A stretch of DNA of 64,000 nucleotides from Varroa destructor. Taxonomy: Eukaryota; Arthropoda; Arachnida; Mesostigmata; Varroidae. Under the pieces are notes generated by a model that saw only the letters and a list, made by a program, of their open reading frames with translations, made no database searches and was not told the origin of the DNA. Of this stretch, positions 36,512-49,295 are shown piece by piece; the stretch's first letter is position 1; every line of letters starts with the position of its first letter. The stretch lies in NCBI RefSeq assembly GCF_002443255.2, contig NW_019211455.1, positions 5,748,597 to 5,812,596 of the forward strand, written 5' to 3'. Position numbers and translations under genes: made by a program.

Positions 36512-39500
36512 TTGCCTCTCTATTTCAGCTTCCGAAGGCGAGGACAATGACGCGTGACCGCACGACTTACGGCCAGTGTAAATCTCACATTAGCTGCTCA
36601 ACTTACAAATGCTAACCCCTATCCTATTTTTGTCAGACTTGCAAAAGGACCCATCCAGAACCTTGGCAATTCGAATCGTCTACTGAGAGAGGCACTTATG
36701 GGACCCCATGATTGGGTACGAATGATCCTTGCAGGGTTTCCAATGCAAACCAAGAAGCTGGATAATTAGATTCAATGACAATGTGAAGTGCACCGCATAC
36801 TCCACCTTAAACGCTGCTTGTACGCAAGCATTGAGACACAAGCACATTCTTTCACAGTCCACCTCTTCCCCAGATATCTGTTTATTAGCTGCGACGCGAT
36901 AAGGGTTTTAGTGATAGGTCAGATATCTATGTGTCGTCATAACCGTGTATTTTTATCCTGGGATGTAATCTCTCAATGTGCAACAGATAGCTTTGCAGTA
37001 TATACGGCATACAAGGAATGCGTACGTTTATGATAATTATTATAGTAATCACCTACCTTTGTTATATCTAGTCGCTCCGCTGAATTAAATTCATATTTAC
37101 AATATGGCTTTTCCAGAGAAAGAGTTGAAAAAATTATGTTTGCCAGGATCTCACAGTGAATACTACTGACTTCAAATTATAGTAATCATTGTTGTCTTAT
37201 ATAATCATATGGGTACTTTCCAACAGAGCGGGAGATACACACCTGAAACGCATTTGTTGTATCTCTGTTGACTGCTAGTTATTTCATTCGAGTATTCATA
37301 AATCCCTCAAAATCGAGCTATACTCATGGAATTCGCCGTTTTTTTTTGCGATTTTTACCCTTCCCGAAATAATTCACTGCCAAAATGTTTAGAGCGTCAA
37401 ATTGCGTTCATCGCATAGTAATACGTAGTCGTTAAATACTCCTGACCACAACAGTCCCGTACGGTTAGACTAAGAGCCTAACGGCTGAAGTACGCTGACT
37501 CAGAGGGGCGTTATCTATAGCAAGCGTGAAATTCATCTGATTGTTTCCGTTTGGTAGACGGATATATCATCGCTTTCTTCAGGATTTCACAGGAACGTCC
37601 ACTAAAGATTTCAACGTTATGGGCTGGCCCTAGTGTTCCGACGGTATCATTCAAAAAAGGAGAAACAGCTTCTTCTTTTCTCCTGACGAAAGACGCCTTC
37701 ATAAAGGATTTTATGTACCGATTCGTGTTGGAACAAGATGAATTGTCCTCCTCCGAGAATTACCAGTGAAGCAATATTTTCTTAAACAATTCGTTAGAAA
37801 TTGACCTTGTTGTTATCATTAGCGTTAGAGTATGTTTGCTACTGATCATTTGTTCCGCCTATCTCCCAAGGATAATCTTTAGCATCGTCCAGGAAAGAGT
37901 TCAGTGAGCCCTTCAGAAAATTCGGCAATGAACTTTCCCAGAACTAAGGACTCTAAGTGAACGAAACTTAGCAAATCGTAATACAAACGTTTCTTGACGC
38001 ACGATGTTTTCTCGAACCGTAAAAGTTTTTGTATGATTTTCTTCTCGAACCTATGGCTGTCATTGCCCGACCTCTACACTCGAAATGACAGGGCGGTAGC
38101 ATTATTCTCGAATCATCCGCTGGTAACCGCTGGAATTTTCAGAATGAAGCGTTCATAGCCTATAAGTTGCCCAACAAACCCAAGAGTTTTCCGCATACGA
38201 AGCTAAACATTGATTGCTGTGTGCCTGTCGCTCAGAAGACGACCACGCGCGTTTTTTTCGAGAAGATTATAGTTGATCTCATTCATCTACCTCGCTCTGA
38301 AAGGGCTGTTAGGTGATGAATAGCACGCCCTCACTATTCAGCATGACGCAATTTGCTTACTGCATGTTACGTACGACGAGTCAACGCGTTATTCTGAATA
38401 CGTATGTTTGGGCTTCTCTACGTTTCCCCTCCAAGGCTAATACTGAAATTATATAGTTACAAAATCGATAACTAAATATTTCGCTGTTTGACTGTCTGTA
38501 TGGTAGACAGTTAAAAGTTAGGGCTAACAAGAGGCCCAATTCGGTAGGTTAACTATCCGCCAAGGACGTTGCGAAGACTCTGTGCAGGCCCGCGTATTAA
38601 TGCTTTGTCTCGAAAACGCTTTCGCTAGGCAGATTATTTGCAGGACTCCATCCGCACATTACTGAGGTCACAAATCAACCTAATATATTCGATAGATTAT
38701 TCAGGGCTTTAACGAGCGCAGTTGGCTTCTATACTACACTTTAAAATGGTCTTAAAATTCTCAAATATATGTATTGCTGGAAGGTAGTGCACCTCTATAT
38801 TACTTAAGAAGCAGAGTAAGACGTCGATCAGATCTACATCTAGAACGAGAGCAACGTTGTTAGTCTAGAGTATTTTTTGTACTGGTCGATCATACGAAAG
38901 AGAATCATGAAAAAACCAACGATAACTAGATTCGGACATTTTGTAGGTGATAGATCCCACTCTTTTACGCTAAAGGTACGGTATGAACGCAATGGCCTAA
39001 ATATGATAATGAATGCGAGCCACCACCGAAGCTCTTCAGATCGGTTGACAGTGGGGAACATTAATAGCCGCATAATGGCGTAAGCTGGAGCATGCTGTGT
39101 GTATATCAGGGCAATCGTGTAGCGGATATTTTTTTAGAAAAACAATATCACAAAAGGCGGATTCGCTTGTGAGCCATTATGATAATTAAGTTCCGATCAT
39201 TCAGGCTCAGTTAGCGTTTTTCCGTGAAGCCAGATTGTGCCATACAAATGATTTTTTTGGTAATTTACTCTTTCGAAAATCATTTTAGACACAGAGCGAA
39301 TATGAACTTGTTAAAAACAGTCAAACGCGAAATCTGCGAATACCAAAAAATCGATCAATTTTAAATAGTCCATAAAGCTTAGATAAAAATTGAATCCTCA
39401 ACCTCATGCTGGCAAATCTGGTTTAGCAGCTTAGAAAAATAAGTTTTATTTAGAACGTACTTCATTAGCAAATTCAGTATGGCGTACAGCTGTTATTCCT

Positions 39501-40250
39501 CATGGATGTATCTCTCCAAATCCATGATGAATTGAGTTCATCCTGAGGCATGAAATCGGTATCGGCATCAGCCTTTCTCACGAGAAAATGCCGCTTCACA
39601 AGCAAATAATCGAATAACACAGAGAGATTGTCCTTATACGGAAAAAAGTTTACTTGACTAATGATACGAACGCTGACTACCGGGATGAATTTTACCGATG
39701 CGCCACAGTTGAGCCTATTGATATCCTTCGACGTCGGTTTTTTCACTCCCCTGATCGGATGACGACCCACGATGACCGCACGTGAATTTGCTCTATGAAG
39801 GTTCTCAAAAGCTCAAAAACGAACATTGCTCTCCGTACAAATACCCCTGACTTTTTGAGAGTCCACTTATTTAGAAAGTAGTTGTAATGCCCTTAATTCC
39901 TGGGCATCGTGTCGGATAGCAGTGGGTCAACTTGAATTGCTATTAATAGAACTAAAATGTGTCATCATTAAATTAGCAGTTATTTTGATTTCTTTCTACC
40001 TAGGATACTAAGAGCGATATGTCAGAACGTGTTTCGTCCATACTAATTACGTGATTCAAACGGTTGCTGTGCTGAATGTCTGAAATATTTCATTCTTATA
40101 TTCTACTTAAGATGAAGTTTGTGCAATTTAGACATAAGGTTAATATTACATTACTAATTTTTTTTTATGTTTTACTATTATATAGAGAGTACGTTTTATA
40201 GGAAGCCTTGCCGGGATCTCCAGGACACTAAACTTAACAATGGGGCAGTA
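36512..40250. other. Right arm, no supportable gene
   Basis: Mirror of 29281-33019. Includes an open frame at 36554-36769 with no exon signals. Confidence 0.5.
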
Positions 40251-40255
40251 TACTA

Positions 40256-40371
40256 TATACTTTATATTTATTAAAGTATACTTTATGNNNNNNNNNNNNN
40301 NNNNNNNNNNNNTTTATACTTTATATTTATTAAAGTATACTTTATGTTTATACTTTATATTTATTAAAGTA
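40256..40371. repeat. 34-bp minisatellite with assembly gap (right arm)
   Basis: Same array as 29160-29275 in inverse orientation. The gap of 25 N is at 40288-40312, which does not mirror the left gap (that would be 40256-40280). The 32 bases at 40256-40287, read inverted, are identical to left 29219-29250, so the same piece sits on opposite sides of the gap in the two arms. Confidence 0.85.
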
Positions 40372-40539
40372 TGCTTCATTATTATTAAAGTATACTATAT
40401 ACCTTAGCATTGCTGGCTGTGATGAACGGCGGACTCTATTTATGGGCTTGATAATCATTACGCCGACATCAGCTACGTTATGATCGGTTTGCATTGCACA
40501 CACGTGAATAATGTTACTTTGTCTGAAATAATTCCGCGC

Positions 40540-40597
40540 GTACTTCACCACCTACTTTATAAGATGCCTTAATTAGCATGATACGATGGTGAAGTAC
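40540..40597. repeat. 11-bp inverted repeat flanking 36 bp (right copy)
   Basis: Mirror of 28934-28991, with identical sequence in inverse orientation. Confidence 0.5.
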
Positions 40598-43500
40598 ACC
40601 GTGTCACAAAAAAATCCTAAAACCTACTTTGATTATCGACTCTATCATTGCATCTAGGTGTATGAGAATCACCTTTGCAACTTTTCGTTTGTAAACTTTT
40701 AGATTTTACTCTACACATTTATGGGCTCGAACAAATAGTTCGTCAATTGGAGTTTCGGGAGGAGAACAGTTCACAGCGAAAGTCTGTATCAACTACTACG
40801 AAAAGCCGAGACAATCGGGCTTAACGATTTTCTTTTCACTTCTCATGCAATTTCACATGGATCTTTTGGGGCGCGTGCTGTAGCCGTTATGTCGTTAGCT
40901 AAATCGTTCTCTTTTCTAACTAGCGCTAACTTTCCTAACTAGGAATCTTCTACGGACTGCCTTTGCTTGTTCAGTCGCCTTGCCACGAGGCAACTGCGGA
41001 GCGGAGAATAGAAGAAATCAGAGTAAAACAATTCTACTTGTTAATTAGAGCTACCACCGTCATTGTCCGAAGCAACGAGGCTTAGGGTCGTAGCAATGTT
41101 GATATACATAGGGGAGACTCCTCCTTTCTGTCAACATGTATATTGCGGGTAACCTTGCTAACTACAACTAGTGCTGCCCACGACTCAGACCTCCTGCCAA
41201 GTCCCTCTTTCTACACTCTCATACGCATATAAATAGAAAATTATCGACAAGCTTTCGTGTAGTCAGGGTTCTACTTTCGTTGAACTGTGCATTGTCGACG
41301 TAACGACGAAGATTTTCCGCTCTTTTCCGTCCTATCTTTCGTGCGCAGGCAAAAAGGTTCTCTAGGCTCAACGAGTTATACGATTTTTTGGAGCATCGAG
41401 AAAAACGCCTCAGTCCAAAACGCGGGTACAACAAATCTGTGTTGCGTTTGCGCCTTTGTACAATATGCTTCTTTGCTAATCTTTACCTGCCCGTTCCTAC
41501 ATAGATGGTTGTTGTACGCGTTAGCAGTATTTTTAATTCGTACTCGAAATCAAAATCTAATAATTATCGACAGTTAGACAGCCCAATCCGTAAATTTCAG
41601 TTAGTGAGTTCAACATATACGATTTTATGATTGTTTGGAAAACAGTATAAATAAACAATGACGGTCGTTGCTGTTGTTAATTAACTGAATTGAACATCCA
41701 CGGTAGTTCAACAGCTCTACCAATGTCTTTGTTCAAGGTTATAGAATCGAATGTTACGTTGGTATTTTCCGCTTATGTTCCGGCTACAAGTGAGTACAAC
41801 ACTAGACACGCTTCACACTTTCATCATTAACGTCTTCACTGCTCCAACATCTCGGAACACACCTCATCTCGGAAAACACTGTAGTCACCCATCGTATTTA
41901 TGGCTACCAGCCGGACTTTGATCACATTCATCAAGTTGGAACGGCACAATGATAGTATATCATCAATCCATGAATACATGGCTAGCCTACAGCAGATTGC
42001 CTCGACAGTTGGACCACAAGAGATTTTTTTTTCTAATCGCAATCGTTCACAGACGAAAGCTAGCACTCTTAGTTTTTGGGTTTAACAGGCATAATCTATG
42101 ACGATTAAAAACAACAATGTTTATATATATACGTATATACATGTTTTATATGTGTACATTATTGTTGTATTACAAACAAGAGCAAAATAGAGCGATGTTG
42201 GCTTCAAAGACGAAGCCAGTCTTCACACCCAGAGAAAATTTACATAACACATTAAAATAGTGTAAACGTCTGTCATAAACGCACCGAACAAAGCGGAGGA
42301 AGGAAATAAGTGTTAAGTGCATATAACCGATCACCTTTGCTTAATGGTGGCTTAATATGATATAATGATGACGATGCTGAACCAAAGCGTGCAAAGAAAT
42401 CGCGTCGAGACATAGCATGATATTTACAGCACTAGTAATTATTATGTTCAATTCTAATCAATGTCGAGATAGATAAATATATACAAAAAAAAATGAAATA
42501 CAACAATAGCTTATATCTACATTCAAAAGCATATCCCTCCTAGTTATACACACATTTATACGGCCTACAGACAGAACATGTGCTTTCGTCTAAATTTCCT
42601 TTTTTTTTTCCTTACACGGAAAAAATATAATAGGACAGCCGCAAAATAGACGAACAATGCCCTCAAGCGTTAGAAAATGTCAATACACCATTCGAGTATT
42701 GCTATAATTAGTAATATGAGTAAAATTGCCTACGAACTATTCATGCTGCAGATAGGCAGCTGAGCTATGCTATTGCCGATACAAAACACCATGAAAAACA
42801 TTCTATGAATATTAAGATCGGCTGCTAACAGACGATAACATGACACTGTTAATGTTGGTAAACAAGATAAGACGGTATCCATGGCAATTAGAGCAAAAGC
42901 CGTATCGTTAATTGTAGTAAAAGTGATTTCAGGATTGATGATAGTGCTAGATTCTCAATGGATATATATACATCTATGCATAACATATAAAAGCGTTATG
43001 TTCGTGTGTGCATGCACGCCTAGCTGTATTACCGAACAAAACATTAGTGATGATAATTACACCTCCAAGAAAATCATTTACGGATCAAGATTATGGATCG
43101 CAGTCATACTGTGGCAGGCTAAATCCACTCCCTATTTCGTCTGCTGTATGATTGGTTATAAACATTAAGCCCAAACGTATTTTTCTTTCAAAAGGTCTGT
43201 CCACATTTAGCCACCGTCACGCCCGGTCCCTTTTTGACATCTAGCTTGCAGAAGCCCTGTATAGAACTGCCGAAAATACACGACGCAAGATAAAGCAGAG
43301 AAAGATAATGGTTCTACGACAACTAAGGAAGCGGAAAAAATCGACAGAACGATTCGGATATGACGAGAATATCTAAACTCGTAGTATACAGGAAAGAACG
43401 TTAGTATACAGTGTATTAAATAGGGAAAAAATAGTGGTAGAATGAAGCCGTCAACAAACCCAAACCGAAGATGGGCCTGTTGCATTTGTCAACATCGACA

Positions 43501-44430
43501 AATGCAACAGGCCCATATCTTATGAAACCATCAAGCCAGTTAAAGATGTGCCGTGGTATTGTCGCAAATGGACACCAATGATCAGGACGCGCTACTGATG
43601 ACCAACGGCTATTATAGCTTGTCTCTTGTCAAGATTTATACGAAGAGCCCTGTCTACAGAGAAAAACATGTAGCAAAGCTCGTCGTGTGCGAGTGCCTAC
43701 TGCTGTATATAAGAAAACATGCTTAAAATTTGGTGATGGGAATGGTGTTAAATCCGTATCAATATCTATGGTAAATATGAGTGAAGCATTGATAGAAAAG
43801 CAAAAAATCAAGTAACGAAGGATCGCAGCATAACACACCGCATCATGATCGACTACATTCGTTACTTAATAATAGTTTCGTATGAATTGAAACAATGAGA
43901 CCATAAAATGACGCTGACATCGAAAGGCGAGAAAAAGATTAGCAGCAATGAATGCAATTGTACTGTCATCTCGAAGAAGATTGTTTTGCGAGCTAGGCGA
44001 TAGACTGCGGAGTCGCAGTGAAAACGGTAAGAGAGCGACATTACACAGTATTATTCAACCGACAATACGATAGTGATTGAATTCGTTGCAAATTCAATTG
44101 TTATCGTTTGCCTATTCCAGCTCTACTATTCAATCAAGAAGAGTGCGTCAATCCACCTTATCTATGACCTGATCCTGACGCGCACCTCTTGAGACTGCCT
44201 ACATGTCTTGATATACGTAGTCGTCTGGCAGAACATCATACATATTCATTGCCAGTGACGTAGATGCGTTAAATAGGACGACAACAAAAACCAGGCAAGC
44301 ACCGGAGCTAAGGTCCACCTGCGCTCAATGGACCTTGGTTCCATGTTTCGACTTTTACATCCGGTATCGCCATTAAACACTCCATCAGCTTGGCTGGCTC
44401 TCAGCACGGAACGAACTGTGCGTCTATGCT
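40598..44430. other. Right arm, no supportable gene
   Basis: Mirror of 25101-28933. A plus-strand frame at 41900-42085 begins MATSRTLITFIKLERHNDSI and faintly recalls retrotransposon Gag helices, but it is too short and isolated to call. Confidence 0.45.
43471..43516. repeat. Perfect 20-bp hairpin with 6-nt loop (right copy)
   Basis: Mirror of 26015-26060; loop aacatc. Confidence 0.85.
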
Positions 44431-44498
44431 CAGGTGTAAATCTGGACCACGTGTCGCTAAGATTAGCGGGCAAGTACGTTACTCACTAAGCTATTCCG
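44431..44498 (-). repeat. tRNA-like SINE head (right copy)
   Basis: Mirror of 25033-25100, with A-box-like and decayed B-box-like motifs on the minus strand. Confidence 0.4.
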
Positions 44499-47400
44499 GG
44501 ATTTTATGGCCTAGTGGCTAGCAAATAAGGCCCGTAAGCCATCGGAGACGCTACTCAAGTAATATCCCATTCATTCAAACAACCCCGTATAGAATTTCTT
44601 ACGGTAGCTAAGTGTATTTGACTTCTATAGTAAATGTGATTGCCGTAACAGGCATGCGTTCATTGGCTACTTCTAGTACCAGGCAAAAATTAATTATTTC
44701 TACTACAAAAAAGTAAATTTATCGTAGCGAACAATAGTGCGTCGTTCGAGGGAAGATCAGCAATGATCCAATCGGTATGCGTCAGACAAACCGCCACCAA
44801 AAAAATGAACTTTTTAGACCGTACCGAATCGACAGTCTGCCGTGTAGCTAAAACGTATGCGTTTTCAGAAGGAACAGAAGCAAGTATTAACGCATCGCAA
44901 CAGAAAGTCCACGACAGCAAAAAAACAAACAGTGCGAACTTCAAAGTCGATTGTTGCCAGCCAAAGGTGCATTTCTAATGATAGCTCTGTTTCAAACGGG
45001 GTTCTAGTGAGGAAATTTAACGTGAGTAAACGTTCGGTGTCACAAATTATTTACATCTCACATAAGTAGATGTCACATGTCGTGAAGGTCAGACATATGC
45101 TCTCTGAGAACAATAAAATTCGGTGTTGTTTGCTGGTCAACTCTCGTTGATTTCTCTCTGACGGGAAGTTCATGTTCTGAGGATAGCGTCCAGTGAAAGA
45201 GACGTTATACCAGCTTTTTTCTTCCAGCAAGGTGGGCGCATAACTAAAAAGTTATATCTGCATGATCGACCAGGTGTTAAGCAAAGCAACCGTGGATACC
45301 TCAGGTGACCGTCGAATCATACGTCCTTTAACAAAATCGTGCATCGATTTGTACAAGTCAAATAGTGTAGGACCGGCTGCTTGAACATACGAGCACATGG
45401 TGGAATCAATACATAGCTGGCGAGCGGCCCAGATCTGAAACCTTTAGTATATAAGTAACGCTATTGAGTGAGAGCCAATAACAACAAGCCTCGATACAAC
45501 AACGTCGATTCGCTTACTCCTGGAATCGCTTAAACGAAAAGCTTGTGAGTAGTTCGGAAGTTGAATTGGAGCTGTAATCGTGAGGAATGGTGGTTACGTT
45601 GAATGAACGAGACTTTCTCTGTTTGCGAAGCTGGGATAAAATGCTTCTGACATAATTACTATTCTTACATAATCGCTCTTCATAAATAAAATTTCGTAGC
45701 TCCGTAGCCTGAGTGCCGGTGGAATAGTGCAGATAACTCAGAGAGAGTTTTTATCGGATCACTCTGTTGGCAAGTATTCTACGGGCCTAGTGGGTATACT
45801 GATCCTGGCGGTCTGCGTTCTCGCCTAGTGATAAATGACGCCGCAGCTGATTGGCAGGCTGCTTCCGCTGCTTCTGCTTTTGCGGCGCGTGCTTCCCGCG
45901 TTCTTGCTTCACCGTCGCCCAATGCGCGTCATTTACAGAAGACCACCGCGCTGATGCTAGCAGGTCCAGCACACATCAGGAATCTTCCCTGTCCTGCTGT
46001 TGGTAGCCTCTGTTTCATGGCCGACTGCTAAGGCAACGACAGTGTACTCAGGTCGATATAGCATCGTACCGCCCTGAACGGTGCTCGGAGCCTAGGCGGC
46101 CAAACAACCAATTTGACCAAGAGCAGAAGCAGCTGCTGACGCTGGCACCAGCCTAAGAAGGAAACAAGCGGAGACCAAAAATGTAAATAAGAAGCAGCAG
46201 CAACGATAGTACGATACGATGTTAAATTTTTTTCTGCTTGGGATAGGGCATGGGGAAAAAGAAGAGAGCGGAGACGCCCGCTGCTCGCTGCGGCTGCCAT
46301 CGCGGTGATTAGTGGTGACCATCAGTAACACTTGGTGGCCAGGGGACGAGGCGTATGCAATGGCGTAATTTTATTTTCCACTGCAAATGAACTAATGACA
46401 TGAAAGCCCTATCTCTTTGAGCACGTGACAAGTTCGTTTTTGCATGACTTGACATCACTTGAAGTCTAGAAGAGAAAAAAGGCGAATTTCTGACTTGTAA
46501 AACGTACGTGGCATAGACGTGCGCGGGATCCGCATTACTGAAAATAGGCTCACCCGAAGACTGTGCATGCATTACAATTTGAAAGTTTATCTTACTATGT
46601 AATTAAGGGACAGTCAAAATGAGGTAAACATATTTGCGACGCTTAGTGAGTCTATTGGTCAAGTTTGGCCATCATTCTGAAATGCAGATTTTCTATTAAA
46701 GGAGAACATTGCTTCCCTTTTGCCAAGGAGTCAATTGTAGCTGAGTCTGTGCATATGAAGGCACAGCAGTAAGAATTAGTTAGCTTTACGAAGCAAAAAT
46801 GAAAGTGTTACTTTAAATATTGTCGACATGGAGGCGCTATAAACGTACGCCATTGACCTTAAGTTCTAAATACCAAGACCAGCTCTCGTAACCGAACTGT
46901 TCTCTACTGGCAACTTATTCACATGATCAGCATCGATCTAACTCCACCAGAGTTTAGGTCGTGATGGAACCTATAATTTTATCTCATAGTTACGACTCGG
47001 ACAGCGCAATCAATGTCATCATTTTTGTTAAGCTTATTACATCTGCTGCAATCACAATGAGATTTATGTACAAATCCAGCTACAAAGTAGCAAACGAAAG
47101 CACTAGTGGCAACGCATTTTTTATGTTCGGCTAACATGAAGACAAGCTGTTTTTTCCACTCGAGAACCGTCGTTAGGATAGCATTGTGTGAAGTCCGACG
47201 CGTTTTTTTCGCGAAGTTCTCATTAGCTTGCTATTATGCTCTCTTTGTGTTTGAAATCGAATATTGGCCTAAGATAATTAGTTTGTCACAATACCACTTT
47301 ACCAACACGCCTCAGCTATGCACTAACGCGGTACGATATTTCTCGCAGTATAAGTGAAGTTAGCGGCTGCGGCGGGCTCGTCTGGCTGTTGATTAAATAT

Positions 47401-48007
47401 TCCATATATGTAGTGCATTAAAAAAATAAAAGTTTACCTGTAAAAAGTATACGCATTGCCTCAATGAAAACTTGAAGCTCATTGATATTCTTACTCATAC
47501 AGTTAGAAAAATGTCTTTTCTTTCGTTTAATCAGTATAAGTGTTAGTTGTTAGCCAGATCGTGACGCCCGACCAATTCGAATGATCCTTCACAAACAATA
47601 GTTCAGAACAGACGTAATTTATAGTTATAAAGCATTTCTAGCCAGTTTCCTTTTTACTAGCCTATCAGGTTTTTGTCAGGATATCGTCGTATAGGAAGCG
47701 GCGTTCTCCTGCGCGTTCCGAGACTCACTGATCTTTCGTATATGCATATACATATCATATGCTAAAGGCCATATCGCTGTTGACTGATATGAGGTAGGCA
47801 TAATGCCGACGGTGATAAAATGGGAGCGTAGAGGTAAGCCGCGGCTCCATTCAGTTATCTACAGTTGAAAACTAATTTTGTTTTTATAGAGACAGGTAAC
47901 TGCTTAAGACGGTAGTGATAGCAGATGCCTTTGTGAATGAAGTAATCGTGGTACGTGTTCGCTGCTGCTGCCAGCCAACTGAAGTTCCCATCATTATTCA
48001 TCACTAT
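44499..48007. other. Right arm, no supportable gene
   Basis: Mirror of 21524-25032, including the GC-rich islet at about 45781-46311. Confidence 0.5.
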
Positions 48008-48487
48008 TTATAGTAGTGGAAGCATCGCATAGGGAAGACAGCACAAGCTCTCCATTGGTCCGACTTCGAGTAGCGAAAGCACTCTAGGCCACAGTAGCTG
48101 CCAATTCGGTGTGGCGAAGTCTTTTTCGGTACATGTGAGGCACGTATCGGTCAGAAACATTAAGTCAGAAAAGGGCCGGCGAGAAGACGTAAGCCAGCGA
48201 TATAAAGAAACGAGGAATGACTGACCGGTGTAATCTTTGCGACTAAGATCAGCTGGGCCGGAGTATCTTGGCATATAGCGGGATGGGTAAGGGTCGCTGA
48301 CGGTCGTGCCGAGTGGGTCGATGTGTGTGCACCGTGTGGGCAGGAAAACATTGTTAGCAGATAAACAATAAAATGCCTGGTTCGGTGAACGAAAGATGAC
48401 TCTGCCATGCGATGGCTTGCTTCGGTGACTCTTTGTCTTCGAACGGTCGTTTTGGCAGTCCGGTGACGTACTTCGATAGCGCAGCAT
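48008..48487 (-). CDS. Hypothetical 159-aa ORF (right copy)
   Basis: Mirror copy of 21044-21523, with identical sequence on the opposite strand. The same doubts apply. Confidence 0.2.
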   Translation of the reverse strand: MLRYRSTSPDCQNDRSKTKSHRSKPSHGRVIFRSPNQAFYCLSANNVFLPTRCTHIDPLGTTVSDPYPSRYMPRYSGPADLSRKDYTGQSFLVSLYRWLTSSRRPFSDLMFLTDTCLTCTEKDFATPNWQLLWPRVLSLLEVGPMESLCCLPYAMLPLL

Positions 48488-48953
48488 TTTACATAAGACA
48501 CACTTACTACAGCTCACAATTCAGAGTAGAACAGTCGCGACTGACGTTCAATGATCGATATGGTCAAAACAGTAGCATGAAATCGTACGTTTTCTCTACA
48601 CTATGAATTTGCTTCGGCCAAAATAGCTTTCATGAAGAGTACACTCGCTGTAAACTGTGGCAGAAGTTCACTTCAGAATGGTTTTTGATGTTAGTGATAA
48701 ACCAGTCAGAGTGTACAAGGATAGCTATATGTGGCGGATACGTTGTTTATGCGATTGAAGTTAGTGGAGTTAGTATGGAGATCGCGGAATGAATTCTATG
48801 TATTGCTCATACATAATAATTAGGTAAATAAAGAGGTACTCTATAGACGATCGGTATGAGGACCATGTGAGCATTATAGCTTGCTTCCGCGTAATTTCAT
48901 CGAACTGCAGCATTCAGACCGTCTATTTGCAGATGTTTTGGCTTGTTCATAAA

Positions 48954-49196
48954 GTTAGGTGGAGATCAAGGAGTACAATATTTGGTGGCTAGACGCAAGG
49001 AGTGCGGCACATCGCACGTGCACCGACGAAATTCTGGCTTGGCACGTGAGGCTCGCATGTGCAAGATCGCAGGCGGCGAGGGTGTATCGATCGGGCGAAT
49101 CATGGCGCCCAGCCCAGCCCCGAGGGACCATGAGCACCCGGGAGGATCCATTCTCAATGCCGCCCAAATCACCCCGCTGAGAAGACAATTATCCAG
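48954..49196 (+). CDS. GC-rich islet with candidate exon (right copy)
   Basis: A possible acceptor (ataaagttag) precedes a GC-rich patch open in three overlapping frames. One has ATG at 49102 and 31 codons (MAPSPAPRDHEHPGGSILNA, AQITPLRRQLS) plus two bases to donor ATCCAG|gtaagg at 49196. Another, starting VEIKEYNIWWLDARSAAHRT, runs to TGA at 49178-49180. Because GC-rich DNA has few stops, the choice of frame is open. It points out of the palindrome toward the ninjurin gene but is not in evident continuity with it. Confidence 0.3.
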
Positions 49197-49295
49197 GTAA
49201 GGAGACATTGAAAGCACAATGATATTCCAAGCCACCATAAGAACTTGATTTCGTCTCTTGTCAATATTTTTGCGGGGGAAAGTGATTCTTACTTT

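Larger units (their letters stand above)
34890..49295 (-). repeat. Right arm of the 14.4-kb near-perfect palindrome
   Basis: Reverse complement of 20236-34641 and of identical length (14,406 bp). Its outer edge at 49295 is followed by gacgcacccttcatttg, which is unrelated to the left flank. It carries mirror copies of every feature listed for the left arm. Confidence 0.97.

Noticed and set aside
41900..42085. Gag-like peptide in the right arm (mirrored at 27446-27631)
   Set aside because: Only a vague resemblance to retrotransposon Gag helices; no protease, reverse transcriptase, integrase or long terminal repeats nearby.
20236..49295. Palindrome as a transposon with terminal inverted repeats
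   Set aside because: The arms make up the whole element, no transposase-like coding sequence is present, and no target-site duplication is seen at 20235/49296.
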